Source of the DNA: Diadema setosum
Lineage: Eukaryota; Echinodermata; Echinoidea; Diadematoida; Diadematidae
DNA length: 64,000 bases
NCBI RefSeq assembly: GCF_964275005.1
Contig: NC_092705.1
Coordinates: 17,449,385 to 17,513,384 of the forward strand
Direction: 5' to 3'
Positions within the stretch are counted from its first letter, which is position 1. Each line of letters opens with the position of its first letter. Below the pieces are notes generated by a model. The model made no database searches. It was not told the origin of the DNA and saw nothing but the letters and a program-made list of their open reading frames with translations. Positions 23,682-36,938 of the stretch are shown in pieces. The translations under genes were made by a program, and so were the position numbers.

Positions 23682-24372
23682 TGTGACCCTGCACCTCAAA
23701 ACAAACAAAAAGTCGCCAGACATGAATTTTTAGTTAAGACCATATTCTGAAAGAGCAGACTTTCAGCTTTAAAATGATGTATAACTCAAATCAAATGGAC
23801 TCTCCTAACCTATCTAAATATTGGAAAGAAAGCACAAACTCAGGAAAAGTGTGAACTGAGAAAAGAGGCTCTGAAGTACAGTGTCTATTCAAGCGCTTAA
23901 TCTTTACGAAACCGTGCTGGCTGTGCCATGAATGGGACAAAAAACAGGAAGTAAACCACCAGAGTAACAACAATGAAGAGATTATCAGATTAAACTGAAA
24001 TTAAGCATGCCTCATTAACACATTCTGTCCATAACTAATGCCGACTTTCAAAGCAGTAGCACTATCCTTTCAAAAGTTATTAGAGTTGAAAGTGAAGAGT
24101 GTGGACAAGGTTTTTCAGAAATGAAAAAGGGATTCTAAAGACACACCTAATCACACTATTCTACCAAAAATGTTCGAGATAAACTGCTAAAAAAACACAC
24201 TTTCCTGCCCGTTTACTGATACCAAATTTTAGCATAATGTAAAAGAAGACCCGCTCTTTCAGAAAATATGAAAAAGTCAAGTTCGGCTAGGTTGACCCAT
24301 TTCACTTATTTTCAGTCCTCACGCAAAATCAGTGTGTGCGACTTTATGTTCGTTTTGAGGTGCACGGTCACA
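23682..24372. mobile_element. MITE family 1, copy 2, full length (691 bp)
   Basis: Ends TGTGACCCTGCACCTCAAAA and, reverse-complemented, TGTGACCGTGCACCTCAAAA. The terminal inverted repeats stay similar for about 60 bases. It is inserted in a TA-rich tract (TATATA before, TATATATA after), compatible with a TA target duplication. It has the same length as the copy at 44123-44813 and is near-identical to it. No transposase frame, so non-autonomous. Confidence 0.9.
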
Positions 24373-24376
24373 TATA

Positions 24377-24434
<58 letters not shown>
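24373..24434. repeat. (TA)n microsatellite abutting the MITE
   Basis: TA tract (with one TG interruption) immediately after the MITE terminus, likely the tract it inserted into. Confidence 0.9.
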
Positions 24435-24439
<5 letters not shown>

Positions 24440-26723
24440 TTACAGGGACCTACCTATTTTTATTTTTTTGATTTGCTACATTTTTGACCTCAAAAGCATT
24501 ATCTCCGAATTTTTGGTAGACCGAAAATAAATGCAGTAGCCCCCCCCCCCCCCAAAAAAAAAAGAAAATGATATTACAATTCATATTTGATCATAAATGC
24601 CACATTTTTTTTTGAAAATTTGTTGGCTCGACCTCATTTTCTAATGACCACCCAGGGCCACATGACCGCCGATATATATATCAGTAGCAGGAAAACAGGA
24701 AAGTTACATGTGTGTTAGGAGTCTTATAGTTCAATAAATCTTTAAAAAATGTGAGAACCTCAATTTTGTTGCATATGGAATCATACAATAAGAGAAAGTA
24801 ATAGTTGATACAAGCGTATTGGGTAAAGGCTAACAGTGCCAAGCCAATGAAATACAGGTGCGGCCATTCTGCACTTAAGCTGATGGATTTTTTTTTTTTT
24901 TTTTCTCAGCAACTTTGTGTTTTTGGCTCCGTCTTCAATATGCCGCGAGTTCGATCTCAATGTTTGTTTGTTTGTTTGTTTTTGCAATTCTGCAGATAAA
25001 CACTACAGAAAATGTCATTCTAATATAAACATTTATAATGTTATGAGTCACCCGTCTTGAAATGGAACCTTCCCATGTTTAATACCCATAATGCAATCTG
25101 GTCTGCAATTGCCATTCACAGCTCAAATATTCATGATCGTTATGAATAGTTATCATTACCATCATGAACATGCAGTACTTCGTGCATTTATTTTCATAGC
25201 AATGTGAGTAAGAAGAAAAGACATGGGAAAAAGGGTGAAAGTAAGGACGGTTCATCGTTGCACATCGACATACATTCGTTGGCAAAACTGTGATGAACAT
25301 GAGTGCCCAAGTCGCATTAGTTGTAATTATAGTAAAAATTATGATGCACCATTAGTTCTTGTTCAGTTCAGATTGCCAAATTCTTTACGTAATTTAACTT
25401 GATGCCTGTACAAAGTGCCGATTGCTTATTATGGAGAAAGCATTACAAATGATGCTGATATTTACAACGTTAAAAAAAGCTGCATAACATGTTGACATTG
25501 CTCAGGGTACCTGATTGGAATTGAAATATGACTTAAACTGCTTGCATCAAAGAAAAGGTAGAGTTTCGGTTGGCAAGTTTATTTACAACTAGGTGATTGG
25601 TAATATCAGTGGTTATGTAAAAAAAAACACAACAACAACAACGACAACAACAATAGACATAATAAATCTTTATGATTGATACGTTGTCACGGTTTCCATC
25701 GAAGTAAATACAGTCAAAAGTAGTCATGATCAACAATTGAACATCACAGTGAAATTATTTAGGTTCTTTAAGTTGCACATTCGTTTTCCTTTTCTTTTTC
25801 TTTTTTTTGTGTGGAAGGATGGCATAAAGAACATTGCTCAACGATAGGTTTGAAATAATTCTTGGAATAGAAGTAAGTCACCTTAAAGAAGGACACCAAA
25901 CATGCTCGACAAGCATTTGCGAAGGAAGGAGGAAGGTCATAAAAAAAGTGCAGAAAGCTGTGAGGCTAGACATTTGAACGGAAAATTAGTGATTCACGTA
26001 CACGTTAGAGTCGCAACAATACATCTCCTGGTGTTGTCGGACCTTAGGTTATTTTACAGGAAATATTTTAGCCTGGAGTCTCTCTGAAGTATGCCTTTAT
26101 CACATTGTCATGACGGTCGTAAAATTGGTTGAAGTATATCATAAATGAGACCATTTGCTCCCACGGAGTCTAATGTTGGTTGAGTGTGTTTATCGATTCC
26201 AGCGCCGCTCGCCCAAATACAAGCGCACCATCAGGGTCCTTCTACAGTAGAGTGCACCAAGATTCATCGCAACTTGATTGGTTTCCCTGCGTGATATGAT
26301 AATAACGAATGGATTCTTTGTGTTCGTGGATTATTATTGGAATATCACCAGAAAATTGTCCACGTGCATGTAAGTAAATAGTTGAATATAATCCAGTCAA
26401 TGTTGCGACCGTGTATTGAACACAAATGCAAAAACTACGCATGTATCAAATTTTTGCGCTTTATTGCCAAGTTGGATGAATGCATTTCACCTATTGGTTT
26501 TGAATCTCTCGTCTTTCAAAGGTGTTATACTTTCCAAGCAAATACGCAAGTCTTAGATAGTGGACCTTTCCCCCTTTACAAATTAGGTTGATCTAAATAC
26601 ATTTCGTTTATTCGTTTCCTTAAAAGTCAGAGTTGATAATTTGTCAGCGATGGCCTTATAAAATCCTGAACAATTTGATTAACTTCACATTCGATAATTT
26701 TGCTGATATGAAAGTCAACTCAC
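24440..26723. other. Flank of the 26.8 kb leader exon
   Basis: Recurring downstream block at about 26040-26180. No credible coding sequence. A possible second exon for leader exon I (minus strand near 26439-26350, about 29 hydrophobic-rich codons after CATGCGTAG) was considered but is not supported by any paralogue. Confidence 0.4.
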
Positions 26724-26813
26724 CCTTTTTCTAGAAGGCTCGTTCTTCGATTGACCTGGTGTTGGCGGGTTCCCGGATGGATTGTTCTGTTTAGTCTCGT
26801 TTCCGTCTCCCAT
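26724..26813 (-). CDS. Orphan leader exon I
   Basis: Thirty codons from ATG at 26813: MGDGNETKQNNPSGNPPTPG, then QSKNEPSRKR, ending exactly at a consensus GTGAGT donor. This is one of the cleanest examples of the N-E-P-S-R-K motif at a splice junction. The peptide is hydrophilic, proline- and asparagine-rich, without signal peptide. Matching it to a second exon in phase 0 failed by eye. The downstream recurring block at 26.1 kb is in the same relative place as for other genes, so the locus is a true member of the series. Confidence 0.5.
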
Positions 26814-26819
26814 GGTTAT

Positions 26820-29570
26820 TAGCGAATAGTTGAGTTCAATGCCTAGTAAGCTTTTTCAAACGGATTATGTATATTCGACAGTTATTTTTCTCCTTTCTTA
26901 TGAGGTCTAAGAGTGTATCAATGCTACCTGACTTCTTTTTGGACGAATGAGGGATCGAGCTTTCTTCGGGTAAATATATTGTGATATGAAGACCGGGGAA
27001 TTCCCTGTGTCATAGATTTGGCTGGAAGAATTCAATATGCTGAGCAACAGAAGACCATTTCGTCTGTGTACGTCATTTAGATGTGTTAAAAAATGCATAC
27101 ACACTCATCAGATTAAGGAACGTATAATCGCAATTCATCGTTTTGTTATACGAAAGATTTCAAGAATAAATATCGCTCACAAACTGACATGATATGACAT
27201 ATTTGGGGTCAATTCCAACTACGGCAAACCTTAATGCATTCGATCACCTAACATTCAAACAATTGTGGATGATGAATTTTAGTTTCTTATGAAGATAAAT
27301 CCACCAAACCATTGATTTCGTTCATACTGGATCCTATCCATTTCCTTATGACAAATATGCTTCTCCGATATCGGAATATTGGGAAAAATTCTCGTGACGG
27401 CATATCTCGTCTTGCGTGTTGACACTGTTTCGAAGACAATGTTACTATGTCTGTTTGGTTGTTTTTGTTTGTTTGTTTGTTCGTTTGTTTTTAATAGCAG
27501 AGTATCCTTCGGAAGGGTATATCAAACTATTGGATTTAAATTGTTAACTTGCATTCTGATCGGATGAATAGTGTTGTATTCCTCATTTCTGGTTTTATTT
27601 CGCTACTTTAAAGCCTAATATCTGGTTCAATCAAATGAATGAATGAGCCGGAAACGCTGTGTGTGTGTATGGGGGGGGGGGGGGAAGGGGGTTTGATTGT
27701 CAAAATATTTTGAAAAAAGAGAAGATGAAAAGCTTTCCAAGATATCTGGGATATATGAGACAGAGAACCTTCTTTTTTTTCCCCCCAATATTTGTCAGTT
27801 TTTAGCTCCTTTTTTATGTATTCAAATTTTCAAAGGAAGCAAAACTCCATTGGTCACTCTGCAATATTCCATCATGCCACTTGCATTACTTCTGTCAGTT
27901 ACTACAACACGGATACGTGTCTCTTGTCCAGTAATAGAATATCTCCTACTCACTTATCCATCACATCTCCAGTCACAATTTACCGCGTAAACACACTTTG
28001 AACTCATAGATGCTTACATAATGTACCATCAACATTCAACACGTCGTATATAGACTGATCACACTAATGTGGATGGGAATAAGGCAAACCGTGATTCTTT
28101 TTATTACTATCATTTTTCTTTTTACCCAAAGGGTTGATTAACGTAACTTCGAATGAAGTTAGACATCCGTTGACAAAATGTGTTAATCATGACAACCATA
28201 CATTGAATAACGTACAGACCAATTTTAATCAAGATGTTAAGAGTACCTCATTTCCTACGGAGTCGAACTTGTAACTTAACACATAAAGTGACAATTGGTT
28301 TGATATGTAGAGGGCATAAAAGATCATTAATATATCCAACATTTAAACAGGCTTAATTCGATTTAGGAAGGAAAATAATCACATCATTTGCTTTACAAAT
28401 GATATCTTGAAATTGTGCAGATCATACTAACATAAAATTGAAAATACAAGTGCTAGTAACAATGTAAAAAGTAAAAAGTATACAACTGCCTAGACCTTAA
28501 CTTATCAGAATGTTGATAGATATTTTTTGCGTTTTTTTTTTTTTTTGGATAGATGATAGCTTTCGTTAATATCCCCAATAAATCACTTAACAATACATGG
28601 CATTCAAGATTTACAAAGTTATAAGTAGCATAAACGTGAACCGGGAGAGAGGTCAAAGTCAAAAGGAAGCAAACCACGTTAATTTATACTTTTGCGAAGC
28701 ATAGTGGATAGTACAGGTATGTGCGAATCTGAACAAGTGACGTATGATTAACCACTTCTTTTTTTTTTAGCTTTAGTTATTCCATAGAGACAATTTGAGA
28801 GAATTTTTTCTTGGGTGCTAGAGCTTAACATGCTAGTGACGACGATGATTACTATGTATTTTTACCATAATGATGTGGGCGCACCAACAGGGCACTTGCT
28901 ACATCAGCTGGCACCAAATTTGGCTGGAGTCTGATTAAACTATTTTGGTCCTGACCTCCCCTTGGTCTTTGTTCCTACTCAGTATGATAACAATACAATG
29001 GACTTTTTGTCTCAATGAATTGACATAAGAACATCATTCGAAGTTCATTCATGCGATTTGAAATATTCCTTACACTCCTGTTGATGTTGCAGCAGTTTAT
29101 CAAAAAAAATCTCTAATTTTGCATATACTTTAATGTTCTATTTCCAAATAGGATTAAAAGGATTTCTCCCACAGGCTGTACGGGTCATATGAACTGGTCA
29201 TATGAACTCAAAGTAAACTTCTTCAAATTTATGGCATAAGTGCTGACATGTAAATGCAACAACGGCATAACAGTTAGTGAATTCAGTAAGCAGCGTCTGG
29301 TTATAGAGCCTATACATCTGCTCTCCAAAAAATCACGGATTTAAGGTTTCATACTTAGAGTGGTAATTGTAAACAGTGAGTCCATGTTCATAATTTCATC
29401 AGTATCCCAGTGAAAGAACGGATTATAGGAAAGAATGACTTGATTTCTTGCCATGGCTGACCCTCTCGTACATCTCGCTGCTGCATACACCGTACTATCC
29501 TCCTTCGCACAGTCATGACAGAACCACAGATTTCCAAGCTGTCTTTACAGTTAGCTCGTGTCCATTCCCA
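26820..29570. other. Non-coding, downstream flank of gene H
   Basis: A (TG)/(G)n tract at 27659-27690 and the recurring block at about 28775-28860. No gene recognised. Confidence 0.45.
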
Positions 29571-30185
29571 TTATTTTGGCTTTCGCCTTGTTGACTTCTT
29601 TAGCAGTTGTGATTTTGCCCTCTTCTTCGTTTTCTACGATAAATGATTAGATAATAACACCACATGATAAAATATTCGTGTAAAATATGTTGAAATTCGT
29701 TTCAGCTTAGTTGGGGGATTAAAGGTTGAAATTTTGTTCCCTTTACGGTTTTCGAAAATATGGCAATATTGTTCATTTATTCCCACCTTTTATTTCATCG
29801 TTTAAATTGTGGAATGTTTTTATTTACATTATTTTTTCTGTTACCCTATATCGTCGACGATATGTTATGCTCTAAGAGTAAGTAATAGTCCCTATTTACT
29901 CTTCTCACCTGACTGTAGTTTATTTCGTTTTGCACATACTCATATTAAAGCTGCATGTACTCATATAAAAACTTATGGCAACATTTCAAAACCCCAAAAG
30001 ATAAAAATATCAATTTGTTGGCTATAATCTATTGTTTAGAATACTAGTGGTAATTGTAAAGAAGTCGTCTTCATTTTTGTTACGAATGAACTCACCTTCT
30101 TCTTGTGTCTCCGAGTCTCATTCTTTCTAACGCCAGGTACTGGTCTGCCTGATTGCGACTTCTTTTTCTTAGGTTGATTCGGCAT
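29571..30185 (-). CDS. Gene H: leader exon + polybasic second exon
   Basis: Exon 1 30185-30096 encodes 30 residues (MPNQPKKKKSQSGRPVPGVR, then KNETRRHKKK) with a GTGAGT donor. Exon 2 29633-29571, after ATCGTAG, encodes 20 residues (KTKKRAKSQLLKKSTRRKPK). Phase 0 join, 50-residue product, roughly half lysine or arginine. Exon order, intron size (462 versus 457 bases), upstream inverted repeat and the A-K-S...K-S...R-R-K pattern all match gene G, so the two are diverged duplicates. No signal peptide or membrane segment. Protamine-like, RNA-binding or cationic antimicrobial roles are possible; none can be chosen from sequence. Confidence 0.65.
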
Positions 30186-30262
30186 GTTTTGCCTTTTTTT
30201 TTTTTTTTTTGAAGGAGCCGAGTCCAACTTGATTAACTAGGGAAAATGTGTGTATTCTACGG

Positions 30263-30378
30263 GTCTTCGTCGATGATTCCCGACAAACTGATAGTGCTGT
30301 TATCACTTGTGTTCAACGAAGACGAAAATGAGTCAAAAGCGTGTTTGCAAACAAATGTGATATGATGAAGGCGGGAAA
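30263..30378 (-). promoter_or_regulatory. Gene H upstream elements: inverted repeat and GGCGGGAAA
   Basis: GTCTTCGT at 30263-30270 pairs with ACGAAGAC at 30316-30323. GGCGGGAAATCC at 30370-30381 contains an E2F-like TTTCCCGCC and a near-match to an NF-kappaB site. Order and spacing resemble the gene G upstream region. Confidence 0.4.
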
Positions 30379-30384
30379 TCCTAA

Positions 30385-32946
30385 GGGCCAAAGGTTACGC
30401 ACGGAACGTTTAGTAAAATTTCGTAGTGACATGCTTTTGCACCGTCTCTGCGTGATATATCCTTTTAAAATACATTTGCTAACTATCTTTTTACTTTCAT
30501 TAAATAGAAAATAGATATGAAGACTTTAGTGCTGTCTTACAGCACATTTACAAAGTTAATACAAATGGTTGGTTGCAAATTGGCATCCCTGTTTTTTGTT
30601 TGTTTGTTTTTTTTTTGTCGTCTCTCAGAAATGTGCTCTTTTTCTTTTCTTTTTCTTTTTTTTTTGGGGGGGGGGGGATTGGCAAAATATAAATGAATAA
30701 AAGAGTATACTATCCAAAGTTATTGTTTTGATACGTATAAGTTTTTAGCTACAGTTTCTATGTTCCTTGCGAAGCATAAATCGCGAGGAACTGTAGAATA
30801 TCAACTTCACAACATACAGTACATGCATTACTACTGTCGCACAATAGTGTGGAAAATTTGGCAAGAACGCACGCGTGCGCAGTCGTCACCCAACTGTATG
30901 GGTTTGTCAATCATACTAACACTGGTTAAGTTTGTGTCAAACTGTTGCCTGATACCTCATCTAGGTGGAATTTGTACAGGAAAAGATATAGTAAGAGCAA
31001 GCGCACAGGAGGAGGGGGTGCGTCCAAGTCAATGCCACACAATTAGTGATAGAAAGCGAGATCGAATATCGATGTGTGGTAAATATTCAAGTCCGTCAGG
31101 AGTTTTATATAAAAAAAAGAAACTTGGAACTTTATGGGCATAATGAAAAGTCGGTATAAATATGTTTGGTTAAACATGATCTATGTGGGAATGTACAAGA
31201 AGAAAGTCACAATTTGATTGCAACTGATTGACAAATTGCCCTACATCGACGTAAATATATCATTAATTTGAAGAAAGTCACAAGTTCAAAAGCGAGGAGA
31301 ATTAAGAGGTATGGTTCTAGTTTATATTAAACAATGGAATTACAAGTACACCACTTGCTCCCCTTATGTTTGTTTGTTTTTTATTTGGGAGATTTTATTC
31401 CAAGCTCTCTGTTTTAGGGCATCATCATTAAAGGTCGAAACAAGAATTTAAAGAAAATTGATGTACCACATTTTTTAAATAAAAATTCAATGACAGTATA
31501 TTTGCTTTTCTGCTGTTAACCCTACAAAGCTCAAGGGGGCACAATCATACCAAATTTTTATTTGCCACTCCTTCACCCTTAATTCTATTCCAACCAAATT
31601 TGGTGACTTTTCTTAAGATCTTATTGCAAACATTTCGATACACAGTATAATGTAGCTATATTTGATATTGCTGGTTGCCATGGCAACCATAAACTGACCA
31701 CCATGTCAGTCAGATTTTGCATTTTTGTTTCTGTTCCAATTCAAGATAAAAATATTACAGGGTATGAAATGGGCATTTCTTGCCTGAAATTTGCTGAAGA
31801 AGCAAAATGTGAAGTAGTTATGGTCCTGAAATGGTTTCCTTATCATTTCCTTTGTTTTTCTGTGACATAGGCATAAAAACAATAGATATGAGAGATAATT
31901 GAAAACAACAGTATTTTTTGAATATTGCCCTTCTAGTTTGTGTCATTTTTATTCCCCCACCAAAGTTATGCCTGTTATATCATCTGTATCAAATTATCAA
32001 TCTGCAAACTCTAATTCCAATATTATGCAAATATGAAAAAAGTGACGATCATATACCCAAAACATTTCACCTCAGGTCTCATTGTGTATTTCCGTATGTT
32101 GTTATGAATAGTACCCCCATCGGTGACCATAAGAAATTTCAACAATAACAAATAACAAAATTTCACTTGTTTATCGTTTTTGGCAAATATGAAAGTAATT
32201 GGTCTATGATAAGACCTATAAACTGGGGGATAAAAAATGCCTGAAAAAATCATGTTTGGGCATATTTCCTATGTATTTCTTTATATTTTGGTAAATAGCG
32301 ACCTCCATGGGAGACCTTGAGAAAATATAGTCATGTATCGTATAAGTTGCACTACCCATGTGCCACACATGGGGATAATACATCAAGTAATAATAAAGTT
32401 ACATGGGGGACACAATGTGCCCCCGCCAAATTGGACCTTGGAGGGGTCGAAATAGCTACACTACAGAAATTATGTTCTACATTAGTATCGGGATAATATA
32501 AGTGTCGTATGTGTTGGGACCTGTGTTGCCATGGTAACAACATAATATCATGATTATGTAAACGGTATACTATGACAATAGATGAGGAAAATATTGCCGA
32601 TCAAAGAATTTCTTCATTTTTTTTTTCTTCGAGCGAAATGTTCACGATCTTATAAGCACACATTGGTGTCAGGTTGAAGGCATTTTTCGATTGTGTTGGA
32701 AGCTGCGGTACCGTAGTAATAGCATATTTTTTGTCCCCATACTAGATCAGCACGCAACCGCAACTGTGGCTCTGCAGCCTCCAAGTTTTTTATTGCTTAG
32801 TCCGTACCGTGCGTGTAGACTGAAACAATCCGAGTCGTATTGCGTTTTGTTATCACTACAAAATAATCTTATCTTCAGATTACATTACAGTATATACATC
32901 GATTGATTTTCATGAAAAATTGGCTTAACTATCAATAATGACTGAC

Positions 32947-32995
<49 letters not shown>

Positions 32996-35189
32996 GTATA
33001 TATACATCGAAAGACATTAGACTGTTTATATGCATAGGCCTATATGTATGTATTCAAATATGTGTTATTATATATAAAACTACAATCGAACAGCGCTTCT
33101 ATAATGCATCGTATTTGATATATATATATGTCACTGACTTTTGCTTATCATCTAGGTCCGTATCATACTCTAGACGTGGGACTGCTTGGAGGCTCAAATT
33201 ATCACTAAATTACAGTTGAGCAGAGATAATGGGTTACCCATCTAGTAATGGAACCTCCCTACTCACATAGCCATGCAATCTCATCTGCAATCGCAATATC
33301 ACAGCTTGAATATTCAATAGCATCATCGGTAGTCATCACTCACATCATGAATATTCATTACTTCGTGCATTGATTGTCATACCATTGTGGGTACGAAGAA
33401 ATGAAAAGCGCTTTATTGTAAATGGTGAAACAGTGTGACCTTGTCAACGCATGCAACTCTTGAAAAAATAATTAATATGGGAACACTGAATTGTAGGTGA
33501 TGTTATGATATACAATACCATATCAATAAATGCATTTTTATGCAGTGGACAGAATTTAGTGTCGGAATACCAAATATTGAAGCATATAGTATCCCCAGAG
33601 GGCATGGAATTCATAACGTCTAAAACGGCTACATATACGCAAAACAAATGATATGTTCAGATAATTCAGGGTCGCTAACTATGAGACTAAAATCAGAATT
33701 AATCTACAAGTAAATAAAAGCAGTCTTGCCATGATACATACAATTGTAGCATACATACATATCAAACAACTGGTGGATTTTTTTTTTCTAGGTTAGTTAT
33801 ATTCATGGGGGTAATACATTACGTTAGGGCTCATGATAAATATATGAAGATGACCTGGCTATGATAAAGATTTAAACATTATCACACATAGTCACAACAA
33901 TACTCCATAGATAATCTTAAACCATTCTGGAAATTAGGGTAATCATCTATACAAGCAAAATACATATAAAACGAATTAAAATTGACATTGCTTTGTGTAG
34001 CAAACAGAGTAGAGCATTGAAAACTTGTAGAAAGCTGCACAGGAATAAGGCTGAAGAGAAAAAAATAGTACAGTGTAACATAGCTAAACATCGCAAAAGA
34101 CTGAAACTCACTGTCTTCTCTGACTTTAGGTAATTTCATAGAAAGAATTTGAACTATGAGACCCTGTTGAGCACTTTATCAACAACGTGTATGAGTATTT
34201 TACACCCACGCTGTCTGACGTTGGTCTGACTTTGTTATGATTAATGATAGTGTCACTCGTCCCAATGTGACTAAACTCTAAAGATAATCATTGTTCGGTA
34301 GCTGGCATGAAGTTTGCTTACCTTTAGTTGGATTTCTTCTATTCTTGGGCTTCTCTGGTTCTTATTTCTGTGTTTCTTGTGTTGCTATTAAGGAGTTTTG
34401 TTTTCCATGGATGATTAAATGGAATATTGCTTGAAATTCATTCACACAATATTTGACGAAGGTGAGTATTTTCTTCTCTTTTTTATTACAATTTAGATTT
34501 CTTACTGGTTTATGTCCGTGGGTCACATTTCGATTCAAGTGATGATAACGCACCTTTCTCAAAAAAAGATGTTTGGAAGGTGAAAAGTCAGGAAATCCCA
34601 GGTCCAAACGTTTGACATCATTATAGAACATTCTCGTATGTTGTGTTTCTAACAATCAACTGTGTTATAGCAAGGTTATGTCTCGTTTTCGTCTTGCTGA
34701 TCCATTTCCCTGGGCGTTGTAGTTTATCTACGTTGTAGTGTACAGTTGGCAGATTCAATCCGCTATAGGTGGCATCGAGGTTGAGCCAGTTTTGAGACTA
34801 TTCAAGATTTACATACGGCAAAATCGTCACCTTCGATCCATTTTCGGGAATAGAATATTGCCTCCCTTGTTCCGTTGTATAACAGGTACTCTTCTTTGAA
34901 AAAAAAAAGGGGGGTATTGGAAAAGATATAAGTTGCCAGTGTGTCCAAGACGATAAGCCGCGAAAACCAGTGTTATCATTTTATGTCGGTAGGCCGCTCC
35001 AGTTGGAAATACAAATTATTGCACATCCACATTTTGGGAAATTTCAGTTTGTAATAGCTGCTTTTGTCGCCCCTCAATGACCAGTTTGTTTTTTCCCCCA
35101 GGAATATTTTTGTCCCTTTTGTTAACGAAGGCAAAAGTTATTAGCGCAATGACATTAATGCTAGTCGACCGTGTAAACCGATGTATACA
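30385..35189. other. Long non-coding stretch
   Basis: Recurring block at about 30855-31160. About 31500-32560 is a different repeat-like segment with two RFX-type palindromes. (TA)n at 32950-32993. About 34115-34225 and 34425-34460 are the recurring downstream blocks of gene F. The 127-codon plus-strand frame at 30760-31143 lies over the recurring block and has no counterpart frame in the other copies. Confidence 0.5.
31673..31688. promoter_or_regulatory. RFX (X-box) palindrome GGTTGCCATGGCAACC
   Basis: Perfect 16-base palindrome containing GTTGCCATGGCAAC, a textbook RFX-family site. A second near-copy, GTTGCCATGGTAAC, lies at 32525-32538. Both are inside what looks like a dispersed repeat, so function is uncertain. 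Confidence 0.4.
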
Positions 35190-35605
35190 TTAGTTGTTGC
35201 CACCTCTCCCAAAGAAGCGTCTAATTCCGTTGACAGTAGATTGGACAGCCCCTCCGGTAGCCCGCCAGGCCCGGGTGATCCAACTGGGCTGAAAATGCAA
35301 TGAATCCAAGTTGCACAAGATTGCTGCTTATCCTTTGATTCTTGTGGTGTGGTTGCATAACATTATGTAAAAGACTGCGAATTACGTGTACATTATAATG
35401 TAAAATTACTTCAGCTTTCTTGTGTAGGTATATATCTCCCGCTACAACTTGGGGAGAAATTATGACCTGGATCTATTCAATTTCTTCATGATACATTATT
35501 TTCCCATCTCTAGATATTAGCGAATAAAAGAGTTATGATACTTAAGATACTCACATGACGACTAGGCTCGTTTTGGCTCTGACCGGAGGTAGGTCTATCA
35601 CCCAT
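35190..35605 (-). CDS. Gene F: leader exon + cationic amphipathic second exon
   Basis: Exon 1 35605-35555 encodes MGDRPTSGQSQNEPSRH and ends at GTGAGT. Exon 2 35288-35190, after GCATTTTCAG, encodes 32 residues: PSWITRAWRATGGAVQSTVN, then GIRRFFGRGGNN and TAA. Phase 0 join, 49 residues, about +5 net charge. The second exon has Trp, Phe and Arg spaced in a way that would make an amphipathic helix (WITRAW, GIRRFF), typical of membrane-active peptides. Without a signal peptide it would act in the cytosol unless released. A CCAAT-like ATCCAATCAGAA lies about 150 bases upstream. Intron 266 bases. No family recognised. Confidence 0.6.
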
Positions 35606-35609
35606 GATG

Positions 35610-36938
35610 AAATTATTTCGGAGATAGTTTTTATCTGCCAAGAAGTCAACCAGAAAACATTTACCGTCAGAATGTTTTTTTTTTTCCTAGGGCCGTCATA
35701 TAACAGAGCATCAAAGTGAAGAATTGAAAAAACAAAGCTTGGACCGTTCTGATTGGATGTTGATAGGGCATCAGCTAAGATTATGGTATTCCCCAGTTAA
35801 GTTATCATGTCTATTTTCATTGTAACAGAAAAGAATATCGTTTCAGTGCATATAAATACTTTAAGTGAAAATGACACTTCGATTGTCAGGCAGAATTCGA
35901 CGAATATAATGAACATAAAGAGCGTGAGGCAATGCCATTGGAGGATAGGTTGGAGCGACTCAGGTCTGGGTTTTCCCACAATGTCGTGTTTCAATATGAA
36001 GGAAGCGACAAAGCTTTCGTCGTGCACGATACGATTTTAGATGCATATTTATCAGACGTATGAATACAGACGAATTGGGTTGACGCCATTTCAAAGATCT
36101 TCACTATCGTTGATGTGTTTTAGGGCGAGTGTTTTTTTTTTTCTATTTACACCAAGAATGTCTCTTTGCTTTAATGCAATGGCAATTGCCTGACGAAGTC
36201 AGCCTTATCAACAACAAAAAAAAAAATAGATAAACGAACTGAAGTATTACAAGGGAACATTTTCTTTTGCAGAGCTCTAGTAATCACAAATTCAGGTTGG
36301 ATCAACTTTGATTTGACATGCATGCGACAAGTAAGGCTTTGCATTATCAAAAATAAAATTAATTCTAATAATTTTCATAGTCTTCTGTAAAGCAGATATG
36401 AAATAGCATAGTCAGATAAAGGGACGTATCCTTAAACCATGCGAAAGGTATCCGGTCACTAGGAATCCAACAAACGATCAACGGTTCGGGTTCGTGTGTG
36501 TGTGTGGATGTGTGTGTGGGTGTTTGTTTGTTTGTTTGTTTTTTCTTCTTGTTTTCAGTTGATAAACGACGATTAATTGAAAAACATTCCAATAACAAAT
36601 AACATAATAACACAATGTCCAGAATATCAAACCATTAACTATTCGCCACTCAGAATCTCAACACAAACACACACACACACACACGCACGCACTACAGATA
36701 TGTATAAATGTATGTATTCATATAATATATATATATATATTGTAAATGTTGACACTATATCAAAACATAGAAAGACAAGATGGTTCAGATATATGAGTAC
36801 TCTTTATTTCTTTTTTCAATCTACGCCTAACATTCTAAATTTACTAATCAATCAATGCAATAATTCCAAAATGACTTTGAAAATACTCGGAATTTTACGT
36901 CATTTACTGATGAGTGTACCGCTGTGATTGGCTTCTTA
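35610..36938. other. Gene F upstream region
   Basis: A (TG)n tract at 36497-36520, (CA)n at 36665-36690 and short (TA)n near 36725-36740. No gene recognised; the two antisense 76-77-codon frames at about 35800-36040 cancel as evidence. Confidence 0.45.

Noticed and set aside
26350-26439. Hydrophobic 29-codon candidate second exon for leader exon I
   Set aside because: Weak acceptor, no similar exon in paralogous loci.
30760-31143. 127-codon plus-strand frame
   Set aside because: Lies on a recurring block whose other copies (42.3, 61.8 kb) do not keep the frame.
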